Position numbers and translations under genes: made by a program | Part shown: piece by piece, positions 37,370 through 48,189 of the stretch | How positions within the stretch are numbered: the first letter of the stretch is position 1 | Layout: every line of letters begins with the position of its first letter | Notes under the pieces: generated by a model | What the model was told of the DNA's origin: nothing | The model's input: only the letters and a program-made list of their open reading frames with translations | Database searches by the model: none | Assembly: GCF_910591885.1 (NCBI RefSeq) | Contig: NC_063282.1 | Location: 6,399,501 to 6,463,500, forward strand | DNA: 64,000 nt | DNA from: Bombus terrestris | Taxonomy: Eukaryota > Arthropoda > Insecta > Hymenoptera > Apidae | Direction: 5' to 3'

Positions 37370-37390
37370 AAAAAAAAAAAAAAAAAAAAA
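37370..37390 (+). repeat. Poly(A) run of 21
   Basis: Twenty-one A residues are followed by a GAAAAGAGAAG purine stretch. It could be a retrosequence tail, but nothing recognisable as a retroelement lies immediately to its left. Confidence 0.95.
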
Positions 37391-40300
37391 GAAAAGAGAA
37401 GAAATTGGAATGTCTTAAAGAAACAATTCATAGGGAAAACCTTTCTAAAAACTAAAAATATCCGAGTTATACGGCGCTGTTTAAAATGAAATTAGCATAT
37501 ATTCGGTAGCAACTATTTATGCCACAGGAAATCATTTCAATCAGTCACGCACACGATACTCTTCTCAACGATTTACGAGGATCATCCTCGCATAAACTCG
37601 CGCTTTTTATCAGAACGATCTCTCGGCTGTTATTATAGGAAGCGTGTACTCAGCTGCAAAATTACACGTCTCGGAATCGCGTACAATTAAATAGGTAAAT
37701 AACCGAGGAAGGAGATCGTGATTGCGGCGGACTCGTTAAAAAAAGGGCGAGAACAAAAGTGACCAGTTGCGTGATTAGAGAAAATGGTGAATCTGGGAAA
37801 CAATAATAATCGCTAGGATGAACGAAAGGAGAAGAGAAAGGGAGGAAATGGAAAGAGAAGTGGAAAATGATTCATAGAACGTTCTCGATGATTGCGCCTA
37901 TTATAAGGCGGGATCAGCTATCGACAAATATTTTTATTCGCCTGCAGTCGACGGTTCTATTGTTCACGCGTATATGCACGGAAATCGAACGATCGAATCG
38001 TGGTGAACGCGGAAGTCGAGCCGTGGATTCGATCGTGACGGAAATAAGAATAAAGGATTCACCTAACTTGACGAAAAAGCCATACTAGGCACCGGAAGAC
38101 CGGAACAATAGACCGGAAGAGACTGACAGAACGAGCAGCGATTCACGTATAGCTTATTATTTCTCCGTTTTCAACGATCGAATATAATTGTCGAGCAAGT
38201 TTAAACCTATTTAATAGAAAAATTAATTCTTTGAAGATTATTAAATATCTATGGGAGTATGAGTATTGTTAATTATACGTAGAGGATGTCCTAGGTCTTC
38301 TTATTCGAATCCTGCATTTTTATTTAATTCTACAACATTGCGAACAAAATCGAAGAGGAAATATTACGTAGATGTAATATGTAATTTTATGGAAAAGTTG
38401 TAACAGAAATAGTAAGGTTTTATAGAACAGCAATAAATTATACTACGATAATAAAATTTCTATGATATAATTTTCTCATGTAGACACCATGAGCGACACG
38501 AGAGATTTGAATTACATCGAGAAGAAAATTCAGACGGATAATATAAAAAGATGCATCTTGTGAAATCAACGAATATGTGGCAAGAAAAGAATCGATAAAA
38601 CGAGTAACAAAATTAAGCGTTGATCTAAGGAAGACTCTGATATTATTAATTTTGTTACATATACGATTAATGAGATTTTTATTACAACATTGAATATGTA
38701 GATTGCTCATAGTTCAAGATCTTCTCTTCGATAATTCTTTCAATAATTTCTAATAATTACCTTCCTAATTGTATCTTAATAATTCTTGCCAGTGATTCTT
38801 TCAATAATTTTCCGACAATTTTCCAAGCTTATCGCCTCTTTATAAGCAATGGAGAGTAATCCTAATATTTATAATAGTATTATTATATTATACATACGCC
38901 GCAGCGAGTTTCATATTAAATTTCCAACGAGCGTGGAGAACTTGATACACAGGGTGTTCCGATAAATCGTGGACGATGCTGTTTCGACGTTGTATCGAGT
39001 CGATCCAGAGCAGAGTCCAGCGTCGACGAAACGGTGCCGAGAATAATGGTAATCGTAAATTACGGTAATAGAAACAATCAAAAGGGAGGATCACGGCACG
39101 AGCCTGTTCTCCATGTTCGCCCACCATGGAATCACGGAGGCTAGCGATGATGTTCTCGTTTTATCTGCTGCTTAAACGGCCGAGCAGCATAGGCTATTTT
39201 TAAGCGGAATAAAGCGTGCAATAACCGGCGTCCGACGAGAATTAAAACTCTAAGTTGCCTCGCCGTCTCGTTTCCCCTGTTTCTGCTTCGGCCAAAAAGA
39301 ATTTAACGAGGTTACAGTCGCCTGGCTCGATAAAGGGACGAGTTCTCCCGCACGAGACTATGAACACCGTGGCGTGTTGCAATTTTTGGCGGGAAATTGC
39401 GCCTCGCAGCAAAGCTACTAGGTTGTTGGAAAAATTTGCGATGAAAGTTAAGGAAGATTTAATTGTTAAGTGAAACGTTTCGTCTTCTTTTGGTAATAAA
39501 TTCTTCAACTGAAAGAAAAAACGTGAAAAGCTAATTAGTCTTTACTGAGCTAAATTGTAAAAAGTATTTGAGAAAAAAACGAAAGAAATGCTTTTTGCCA
39601 CGATTATCCTGCATTTTCGAACTTTACATTCGTTCTTCGTTTCCCTTCATAATGGAAATAATTGTTGATTTATGTTATGCAAAATTTTATCTTCCACTGT
39701 TTAAAAAAAAGGAATGCTATTAAAACGACAGATAATAGGTACTATTATATGTAGTGAAGCATCAAACCACGAAAATTTGTGGAAGATATTTAACGCGTGG
39801 CTAATGCATCTTTGCATCTGCTGGCAAAAATTGCATGACAAGAAGAACTTTATGGCAAGAAAATTATTTTGCTCATAGGAAATAAAGGCTTTTCGGAAAT
39901 GCTATCATAGAAAAAAGAAATACCATTCAATGAAATATACATACACGTATTTTTCAAACCTAATATTTCCAAATTTCGTACCATTCTAAACTTAAACTTC
40001 TACTATTTAAGAAGAAAGAAATACTCTTCGCTTATAATCTGTATAATTTAGAATTATACGATTATTTTTTAATACATATATGTATTTCCAAACATGATAT
40101 TTTCAAATATATTTCTGCAGGTATTGCCATCCATTTTTCTATCAGCAACACCGTTTTCTATATTAAGAGCGGTAACTTGAAATAACTGGATCCCTACATT
40201 CTTTTCTTTTTATTATGCGTTTAACCTTCGTATCAACTACGGGATCATTAGTGACGATATTAGACTTAGACCTATTAGATTTTAGTGTACACATTTATTT

Positions 40301-40743
40301 CTTTGAGGAAGCTTAATGCGTTCGATATGTAGTTTCGCGATGTTAGGGCTGTATCAGGTTCTATTGCGTGTCTCTGTGTTCGTCTATTTCTCTATATCTA
40401 CATTCGTAGAGTATGTGGACGTTAATTGCTGGTTACGGCATATATTACAGTAAGGCTGCTATGCTCTTTTAATTAGCCAGGTAATTATTCGTGGGTTATT
40501 TTGGTGCACGCAGTCCTTAGGCGAGACATTACGTTCCTTTCCTTTCTGCTCATATTATTACACACGGTTATTACATCAACACGTATTATTAACATTTGTT
40601 GATACAAGCACGTATCGAATTTCCCCGCGGATTTTTCTGCTTTTGATCGAAGCGCTGATTTTCTTCCATTCTTATTTTACGATCCTCTTTAAGCAGTTAA
40701 TTTGATCTTCTGACACGGAATCGCAAGAAGCCGATCGGTAGGT
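37391..40743. other. No gene recognised
   Basis: AT-rich sequence with a GC-richer patch at about 38900-39470. Open frames there (up to 88 codons) occur on both strands and lack family features. Confidence 0.45.
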
Positions 40744-41543
40744 TTAACCAATTAGCTGTTTTTAACGAGTATACTCGTCGTGAAGAAATGGTAATAAAAT
40801 GAAAGAATAAAACAGTCGTTTCATTATGACTTAATTCTATATTGTAACAGCCGCACATACTATGCGTTTGACGAGCAATACTCGTCACGAAGAAATGGCA
40901 ATATTCCGCCTTATGTCGAGTATACTCGTCACTCGTGAAAAGTAGTTACAATTTGCCGTTCGAATTGCAATTTACTAATTGCAATAAATTACTATAATAA
41001 AATGAAAAAATAAAAAACAGTCGTAGCGGCACATGAGTCAGAGGACAATTCAAATCGTGTTGTTGTTTTGCCTCGGAGTATCAAGACCGTTAGATTACGA
41101 GTAACGTAAGAACAAATAAACAATGTCGCAGTTACATGTAACCGTCGAAGGAAGACGAATTTGAATTTTTCGACTCTCCCCTAGCGAGTTCATATCGAGT
41201 ATCTAACAACATCTAGAGTATAAGTCGATTAGCTACGAAATATCGAACGGTTTATATCGAGATTAACGAGTATCTCCGCGACGAACGATAACGAGTTTTA
41301 TACTGTATCAAGGATTCTGTATACGTATATTTATTTATTTTAAATATACCTGACTGACGGCGACAATCTTATTTGGCTTTCTTTATATGACAATACTATT
41401 CACGACCAATGCTCCATACGTTACAACTTAATTCTATATTACAATATACTATGTATTTGACGAGTATACTCGTCGTCGCTTACTTTCGGCCACACATTTT
41501 AGATACACGCTTTTCTTTGAGGTCGCAACAGCTAACTGGTTAA
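40744..41543 (-). mobile_element. TTAA/palindrome element, copy 8, chimeric and with unidentified insertion
   Basis: The outer ends are well kept: 40744-40760 (16 of 17) and 41527-41543 (perfect), both with TTAA. Inside, family blocks appear in a duplicated order. The sequence reaches the palindrome near the far end at 40870-40886 (degenerate, GACGAGCAATACTCGTC), then starts again with ACGAAGAAATGGCAATATT, which belongs next to the first palindrome. Further palindromes lie at 40764-40779 and 40915-40930 (imperfect) and 41459-41474 (perfect). A foreign segment of about 395 bp (41025-41419) interrupts the second part between CAGTCGT and CGTTACAAC. Confidence 0.88.
41025..41419. mobile_element. 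Unidentified insertion inside element copy 8
   Basis: About 395 bp have no counterpart in other copies of the host element. No long target duplication, clear inverted ends, coding motif or poly(A) tail was found, so the class is unknown. A solo LTR or fragment of an unfamiliar element is possible. Confidence 0.5.
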
Positions 41544-43219
41544 GGGCTAAGCTAAATCAAGTTTAGAACAGTTAACCGACGTTTTGCAAGCAACGAGAAG
41601 GCTCGTCTTCGGGTTTTAGAGCGTCGCGCCGCCATGGCGAAATTTCTGCCGTGTGTCACAAGGCGCGCAATATGCACATTACACGTTTAATGGCTTGGCC
41701 CCAGAATTCTCTGTAGCCTGCAACCGTAACCGTAGCGTTATCCATAAAGTTTGCCGCCTGGTGGAAGGAGATTAATCACGCCTCGTGGAACTGGAATATT
41801 CAGCCGGCGGATTTGCATGTCGAGTGGTTAGATTTGTATTCCTTATTGCCAAGGTTAGTCGCGTTCTCGCGATCCTTTTTTCTTTCTTCTTCTTTCTTTT
41901 TCTTTTTCTTTTGCCAACAGCGTACTGCCAGTGAACGGCGCCCTTCTTAAATCGCGCTATTAATTGACTCTTATCTCGCGTAGTTAGTCCGTGCTATACT
42001 CCGCAATTATGCCAATCATTTAACAATTTGATCGATCGTTGCGAGGAATAGCGCGAATCGTGTCTCGATCCTTCTTCGTCTCTCGCTCGTTAACCCTCGT
42101 TCCATGCTTACGGCAATTTGACACGGTGCGATTAGCGTGGAAAAGAAAAATTAGCGCACAAAGCTGACGACCACAGGCAGAAATCACGAGAAGCAACCTT
42201 GAAACACGGTCGGCTCTATGTTATCGAGATTGTCTTTTTAATTGATTGTGGAATTTATTTTTATTAATTGTGATATTTCGAACATGATTCTTTATTTGAT
42301 CGTTCGTGAAGCTTCATAGATTTATCTTCTGTCTTATAAACTTATATTCGCGAACCTAATCCGGTTTGTTGAAAATCGAGAGATCGAGAAGAATGGGTTT
42401 GTCACGCTTCGCTCGTGTCTTATTTCGGGAATTTCATTCTCTTTATTATATCGATGTTTCCGCAGCAAGAGACAGATTAGGTTGGAAAATCGAAGGCTTG
42501 CAGAATTTGCATAGGTCGCATCGTTTTTTAATTGTACGTACGTGTATATATTTATTCATTTCAGAAATTGGTCTTGGTTTTACATGAATTACGAACATAA
42601 ATGTCTTCTGCTCGTGCTAAATTTGTTTAATTGTATCGATTCGACATCAATTTGATATCAGTTCCACATAAATTCTCATATCATCTGATTAATCAATTTC
42701 TCGATTTTCGTTAATAGAAGAATCTGCATAAAGTTAGACGAATAAAAGAAACCTCAATGACTGTACAATTTTAAAAGAAATTTGAAAACCGGTCATTCGA
42801 CCGAGCTTGATAAGATTAGCGTTAAGTTTCCCCATGGAGATAAGCTCGAACGTGCAGAGATCGGCTGCTTGTAAAGCGACGCGCTTAAGCGCGTGACGAA
42901 TAAATCGAGACAAAGCGAGCCTGGCATCTCGATTTATAGAGGTTTTCACAGCGGATCCGAAGAAAACGAACGAAATCTCGATACGTGTAGAGGTTCTTGA
43001 GGTTCCCAAGTTATCGAGGTTCCACAGTACAAACAGGAGTACGGTCTAATCGACGATAATTCCGCTGTTAAAATTCCTGTATCTGCGTAGTCGAGCAAAA
43101 TACCCGGGGCACACTCGAGATCTATCAAGACAGGGCAATGAAAAAAAGGAAGAAAAAGAAAAAAAACGGGCAAAGAGACGAGATGTGAAAAGCGCGGCCA
43201 ATGTAGCCAGCAGGCATCG
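41544..43219. other. Upstream flank of Arl4, no gene recognised
   Basis: GC rises at 41560-41830 and again toward 42800-43220. Short frames only. Upstream enhancers or promoter sequence of Arl4 may lie here, but no specific site can be defended. Confidence 0.4.
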
Positions 43220-43920
43220 CTAACACGTTTCTCCTTTCATTTTCAGCCGGTGCGGTAGTGATCGTGGCCTCGAAGCGAGTCCTTTTACGGCGGGGACGAG
43301 CATCGAAAGCGGAGGAGAGCCTCCCTCTCTCTGTCTTTCTCTTTCTCTCCCCGATCGTCCACGTTGGCCCAGAGACGCGAGTCAAACCAGCATCATCCAC
43401 GCGAAGGATATAAGGGACGAAGAAAGCAGGAACGAGAAGAACCGGGTTGGTTCAAGAGAGATAAAACGAAAGGCTGGAAACTAGACGGCCAGGTTACCGA
43501 GCTAGCATGGAATAAAGGCGGTGCAGCGACGCGGTGGATCGTGCACAAGGGAGAAAGGGAGAGAGAGAAATTCGGGGGAAGAAAAAGCAGCTGCCGGACA
43601 AGGGAACACTGGTGGTCCTCCTGAGTGTCAGTTAAATCCAGCATGAAGTAGAAGAAGAGAATTTTCAAGAGGAAGAACGCGGTCGTTGAGACGAAGGACG
43701 GAGGATTATTGATCCGAGATATCGAAAGAAGAGAAAGTGGTGGATAGAAGAGAGCGGCAGAGGTGCGAGAGGAGACCGATCGGATATCGAGGATTGATTT
43801 TGAAGGAAAAAGACGGAGAAATCTAAATGATAGATAAAAGAAAAGGGAAGAAGGCGAAGAAGGAGGGTTAGAGGGGAGGAAACGGTGGTCGAGTTAGGAG
43901 GAAGCTGGTGAAGGAGAGGA
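43220..43920 (+). promoter_or_regulatory. Arl4: Probable Arl4 promoter-proximal region and 5' leader
   Basis: A CpG- and GC-rich part (43220-43400, including a CTCTCTCTGTC pyrimidine stretch) leads into a strongly purine-rich leader up to the start codon. The leader contains short upstream frames if transcribed: a minimal ATG-AAG-TAG at 43643-43651 and a 14-codon frame at 43826-43870. An in-frame TGA at 43909-43911 closes the main frame upstream of the ATG, so the protein cannot extend further 5' within this exon. No TATA box or transcription start could be fixed. Confidence 0.4.
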
Positions 43921-44131
43921 ATGGGTGCCGGCATGGGCAGGAGCGGCACGAGCGGCGGCTTCCTCGAGGCACTTCCCACGGGAACGCCGCTCCACGTGGC
44001 CATGCTCGGTCTCGACAGTGCTGGGAAAACCACGGCGTTGTATCGACTCAAGTTCGACCAGTACCTAAATACCGTGCCCACCATTGGCTTCAATTGCGAG
44101 AGAATCCGTGGTGGCATCGGAAAAGCGAAAG
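43921..44131 (+). CDS. Arl4: Arl4, coding exon 1 (ADP-ribosylation-factor-like GTPase 4)
   Basis: ARL4 proteins are small GTPases of the ARF family that act at the plasma membrane and in endosomal and cytoskeletal signalling. This exon encodes residues 1-70 and the first base of codon 71. Gly2 follows the start Met, as required for N-myristoylation. The P-loop GLDSAGKT is residues 30-37, with Lys36 and Thr37 contacting phosphate and magnesium. Switch I contains TVPTIGFN with Thr54. The start is fixed by an in-frame TGA at 43909. The exon ends AAAG with donor GTAAAG (GT at 44132). A second in-frame ATG at 43933 (Met5) would give the better myristoylation consensus MGRSGT. The antisense frame over this exon is a shadow. 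Assembled with exons 2 and 3 the protein has 207 residues, near the usual 190-200 of the family. Confidence 0.96.
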
Positions 44132-45831
44132 GTAAAGTCGAATCATTCTTAACGTTTCTTAGTATACTATACTTGCGACGACGATCAACGTTGAGACACG
44201 AGTTTACCGCGGTTTTAGCTCGCGCTCTTCAACGCTGCATACACCAATTCACGGGTTATCTTTTTAGTTAATTTCCGGCTATAGAAGTAGGTTGGAAATT
44301 TTTTAATGAAAATGCACCGGGTACTTTTTATCGTACTAATCTTGAAGATAAAGTAGGTGAATTTTTATTGGCTGGAGTTGTCACATCGCGCGAGCCATTC
44401 GAAAGTCGTGTCGATCGTAGGCCATAAATTGAGAAACGCGGAAAAGCGATGATGTTACTAGCGATGATATTCTTTAAAGTTTTCCAGAGTTACTCTCGTC
44501 ATCTTCTTGTAACAAACCGAAACAAACGCGGTAAACACCGATTTGCAATCGGCGACGATTTTTCTCAATGCAGCGTTTATAGCTGGAACGCGCAACTATC
44601 GTAACTGAACACGTAACCATTACGTGGTCAAGATAACGCTTAACGCGGACATTTATTACAGTTACCGTGTGCGTGGCAACGTAATAAGTCAATGTCGATG
44701 TCGATGTTTCTTCGTACGACTAGGTCTCGTTGTCCCAGAAATCTGGTAGCAACGATCGCGCCGAGAGATGGAAATCGCGTTAAAGAACCTCTTCCTCTTT
44801 TGTCCCTTTGCACTTCGTATGGCGGCGTGTCTGTTTTAGAGAAAGTACAGTTCACAGTAAAAAGAAATCACGATCGTTTCCTAAGCATCAGAGAAGCGTC
44901 CTACGAGTTCCATTTCTTTGAATTAAAACAGGATGTGAAAGCAACTAAGATGCGCATACCGTGGGCTATACTTGAGATAATAACGTCAGGATAAAAAATA
45001 TTACCTTCCACGTTCTGCCAGTTATTTTACATAGCATTTTCATAGCGTTTTCCATGGGCAAAAAAAAGATTAAACGCTGTGCAGGGCAAATTTTCACGTT
45101 CCCCTTAGTAGGCTTTTTAATATCTTTAGAAAGCAAATCGTGAAAAGATCAATCATTTCCGTGATAGAAACGCGAAAAATTTCTGGAAGAAATGGTTCTT
45201 TTGTATTAATTATTATAGATTTTGCAAATGGCAACTTATTGATAAATTGAAATCTAATACCAAAGTTCCACAAGCTGATTTTATAGATTTTTAGATTTTA
45301 TCGTTATTAGATCCTTTATATTAGATTATAAAAATAAAATGTAGAGTATATATTATTTCATATTAAATTTATATTAAATTCAAAGGTGCAAAAATGTGCA
45401 GAATTACGTTCAAAATTATTGTTCGAGATATACGTAAAATATCCAAAGCACGCCCACGCGTCACATTCAGTCGGCGAAACAAAATTTCTACTTAGCTTCC
45501 AGCTTTTTAAATTACCTTCACAAAGCCAATCATTCGCGTAACCATCCGCGGTCTAATTATTATTAAATCCGATACTCGTTCCATTCCGATATAAAATTAT
45601 GAACGAAAAATTTATAAGCTACCGGTTGTAATTTATCGATTCATTAATATTATTTATTTTCATACATTTATTATGCAAAAGCCGAAATCCAACAATGTAG
45701 TCGCATCTTTCCACTTTAAACGATAGTTTCACCAGTTTCATCCCCTTTAGAGCTTTTGTTCAAGGAAAAAGAAAATGCTACAGAAAAAGAAGAAAGCAAG
45801 TAAAATGGGTTGCTATGGTGGTTTGTCGCAG
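44132..45831 (+). other. Arl4: Arl4 intron 1
   Basis: This 1700-base intron has donor GTAAAG and acceptor TTTGTCGCAG (AG at 45830-45831) and splits codon 71 after its first base. The sequence is AT-rich and no conserved internal feature was recognised. A 100-codon frame at 44692-44994 shows no domain. Confidence 0.93.
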
Positions 45832-46047
45832 GTGTGAATTTTCTCGTATGGGACGTGGGAGGGCAAGAGAAATTGCGACCATTATGGAAGTCTTATACCC
45901 GGTGCACAGACGGTATTATCTTCGTGGTTGATTCTTGCGACGCGGAACGGCTCGAGGAGGCAAAAATGGAGCTGACCAGAACAGCCAGGAGCCCGGATAA
46001 CGCTGGTGTCCCCATTCTGATCCTGGCCAACAAGCAGGATCTGCCAG
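45832..46047 (+). CDS. Arl4: Arl4, coding exon 2 (switch II and NKXD motifs)
   Basis: This exon completes codon 71 (Gly) and encodes residues 72-142 plus the first base of codon 143. It carries WDVGGQE (residues 77-83: Asp78 for magnesium, Gln82 the catalytic switch II glutamine) and the family-typical stretch KLRPLWKSYTRCTDGI. It ends with the guanine-specificity motif NKQD (137-140). These are the residues expected of a GTP-hydrolysing ARF-family member, and none is missing. The acceptor is at 45830-45831 and the donor GTAACA follows CTGCCAG at 46047. Both introns interrupt codons after the first base, so skipping this 216-base exon would keep the frame but delete switch II and NKQD. Confidence 0.96.
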
Positions 46048-46152
46048 GTAACACAGTACTCGTGCATGTATGCATGTGCTAAGTTGGCGTTTCGCCTTGA
46101 TTATAAGAGGAACCATGGCCTCTTTTGTAAATTAAACTGCTCACGGTGACGT

Positions 46153-46700
46153 AGAGTATTAAAAACGCGTTCTCCTGCTTACCCTATCTGTCGTCTTTTA
46201 CAAGGATATACTGGAAAGCGTAAACGTTTCCGTGCCTCATTCGTTTATTTCAGTATATGTCTAACGATAACAGGAGATATAATTGGAATGGAAAACGAAA
46301 GAAACTTAATTGAAACTCGGAGTAGGCGTTTAATTATTTCCGAGACTTTGCTTAATTGCTTGAGAGAACGTAGTATTAAACATCTCTTCGTGTCTATTCT
46401 GTAAGCTGTCTTTTATAAGCAAGTGTTAGTGAAAATGCCAAGGTTTCTGTCTCCCTCGTTTATTTCAATGTTTGTTTAGTAATATCGTAAAGATAAGAAG
46501 AAAAGAAAGCGAAGGAAGACGGACGATCTTATGTTTGATGTTATGTGTTTAATTATTCGCGTGGGACTTTGCTCGATCGTTTAAAATGATATATGTAGTA
46601 TTTAGATGTGTTCTCTTGTTCGTCTAAGATATATTCCTTTGTAAGGAGATATTAGAAAACGCAGACGTTTTTATATCTTCTTCGTATAATAATAATTAAA
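46153..46700 (+). repeat. Degenerate tandem array in Arl4 intron 2, about 220-bp units
   Basis: GTAGTATTAAA-type phrases followed by TCTC...TCTGT and CTTTTA(C/T)AAG recur at 46153, 46369 and 46595. Each unit then has a (A/G)A(A/C)G(C/T)...GTTT block, CTCGTTTATTTCA and GTTTAATTATT(T/C)(C/G)CG(A/T)G.GACTTTGCT. The spacing is 216 and 226 bp. Confidence 0.75.
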
Positions 46701-47279
46701 AAGAATGAGAACCATTTTCTATTCCCAACGCTTGCTCAGTATTATTAATAGACAGTTATACAAAAGTAGATTTTTCTTTTATACTAAATTAAAAGTTTCG
46801 TTATCCGCGAGACTTCATTTGGACGTTAGCTGTAGCAAATGGTTTCCGTGTTCAGAAACAAGATCAAATTGCTTTCGAAGACTTTAAGAGTATGAACAAG
46901 TGGCTGAGAAGACAGCCGCGTATCGGTTTAAGCTTATGGCTTCGCTGCGAGGACTATAAATGCACTTGACCGCAATCTATATTGGAGCATGATTAGATTA
47001 TAGATTGTATATCTATGAAGCAGCAGCACTTGATTTCACAAACACATTGCTTTTAATGGTTTTGAAAAAAAATTTGATAGAACACAGTTGCGTCATTCGT
47101 AAGATTATCGTTTTCAGTTTCTATATGTTATTCTTTTACGCCTTTTATTATGTAACTGAATGTAGACCATTGATGAATAACACTTGCCATTCGTTAAGTT
47201 TAACGTCTACAGACCATTGATTCGGCAAGGGTAATCGTTTAGAAACAAAGAGTATGTAATCTGTCCTCTTAGATTAACC

Positions 47280-47910
47280 AGACACATATAGTCTTTTATC
47301 GAACTTGATCCAGTTTCTAGAATCCTAAAAATATTCCTCTATGACTTTACTAATTCAGTCAGAGACCCAAATATAGTCAAAAGACTCGAACTATATCCTT
47401 CTTCAACTACAATCCTAAATTACAAGATCCAATGATCCTGAACTACTTACCGAAAAAGAAAATCGTCGCCGTAACAAGAACTCGAACTCCACCACAAGAA
47501 CCGAGTTATCTTCGTCCTTTTAAATTCCAAATAAGAAATATTCCTCATGATCCTGAACTATCGAGAAAAGAAAATGTTCCTGAAATCCAAAATCCATCGC
47601 AGGACCTAAACTACCTTCATCGTCGACTAAAACTCTAGATGAAAAAATTCTACGATACCGAAGATATATTTCATCACGAGAATTCCATCGCAAGATCAAA
47701 ACTATGTCTCTTCATTTTTGACAAAAAAAAAGTCTAAATTAAGATTTTACGCGATCCTAAACTATCAGAAAAAAGATGATCGTGGAACGCTACAGAGATG
47801 CACAAGACTTAAACAACCTTCTTCCTCGATTCATCATTAACACATATCATCAACGAGAAAGTATTTATTTTTCACGATCCTGAGCAACCAGAGAAGGGAA
47901 TCCTCTTTTG
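47280..47910 (+). repeat. Degenerate tandem array in Arl4 intron 2, about 100-120-bp units
   Basis: GATCCT(G/A)A(A/G)C(T/A)A(C/T)..AGAAAA-type blocks occur at about 47434, 47549, 47753 and 47875. Other shared phrases include TCCATCGCA(A/G)GA and ACTACCTTC. The 204-bp gap equals about two units, suggesting one unrecognisable unit between. The 68-codon frame at 47432-47638 is repeat sequence. Confidence 0.72.
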
Positions 47911-47992
47911 AATAAAACACCTCATCCTGTTACCGCTCTTTGCTCTCAATACACCCAATAACTGACCAAACCGTTCCGCCTGATGTCCACAG

Positions 47993-48189
47993 GTGCCAAA
48001 GAGGTAGGCGAGTTGGAAAAGCACTTAGGCGTCCTGGAACTAGCCGGAATGCCAGGCAGTGCGTGCATCAGAGTGCAGCCAGCCTGCGCAATCACCGGCG
48101 AAGGCCTTCACGAGGGGTTGGACACATTGTATCAACTGATATTGAAGCGACGTAAGCTCGCGAAGCTGAACAGGAAGCGGGCCAGGTAG
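47993..48189 (+). CDS. Arl4: Arl4, coding exon 3 (G5 region and basic C-terminus)
   Basis: This exon completes codon 143 (Gly) and encodes residues 144-207, followed by a TAG stop at 48187-48189. It contains the G5-type motif CAITGEGL (174-181, the SAK/CAT-like guanine contact) and the final helix. The protein ends in a strongly basic tail, KRRKLAKLNRKRAR (194-207). A polybasic tail is characteristic of ARL4 proteins, where it supports plasma-membrane binding through acidic phospholipids and can act as a nuclear-localisation signal. Combined exon length is 624 bases, exactly 208 codons with the stop, which supports the splice model. Antisense frames over this exon (48040-48498) are shadows. 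Confidence 0.96.

Larger units (their letters stand above)
46048..47992 (+). other. Arl4: Arl4 intron 2, largely degenerate tandem repeats
   Basis: This 1945-base intron has donor GTAACA and acceptor TGATGTCCACAG (AG at 47991-47992). Two separate degenerate arrays fill much of it, one after exon 2 (46153-46700) and one before exon 3 (47280-47910). Confidence 0.93.

Noticed and set aside
43665..44117. 150-codon minus-strand frame over the Arl4 leader and exon 1
   Set aside because: It is a shadow of the GC-rich exon and purine-rich leader; the plus strand carries the conserved GTPase motifs.
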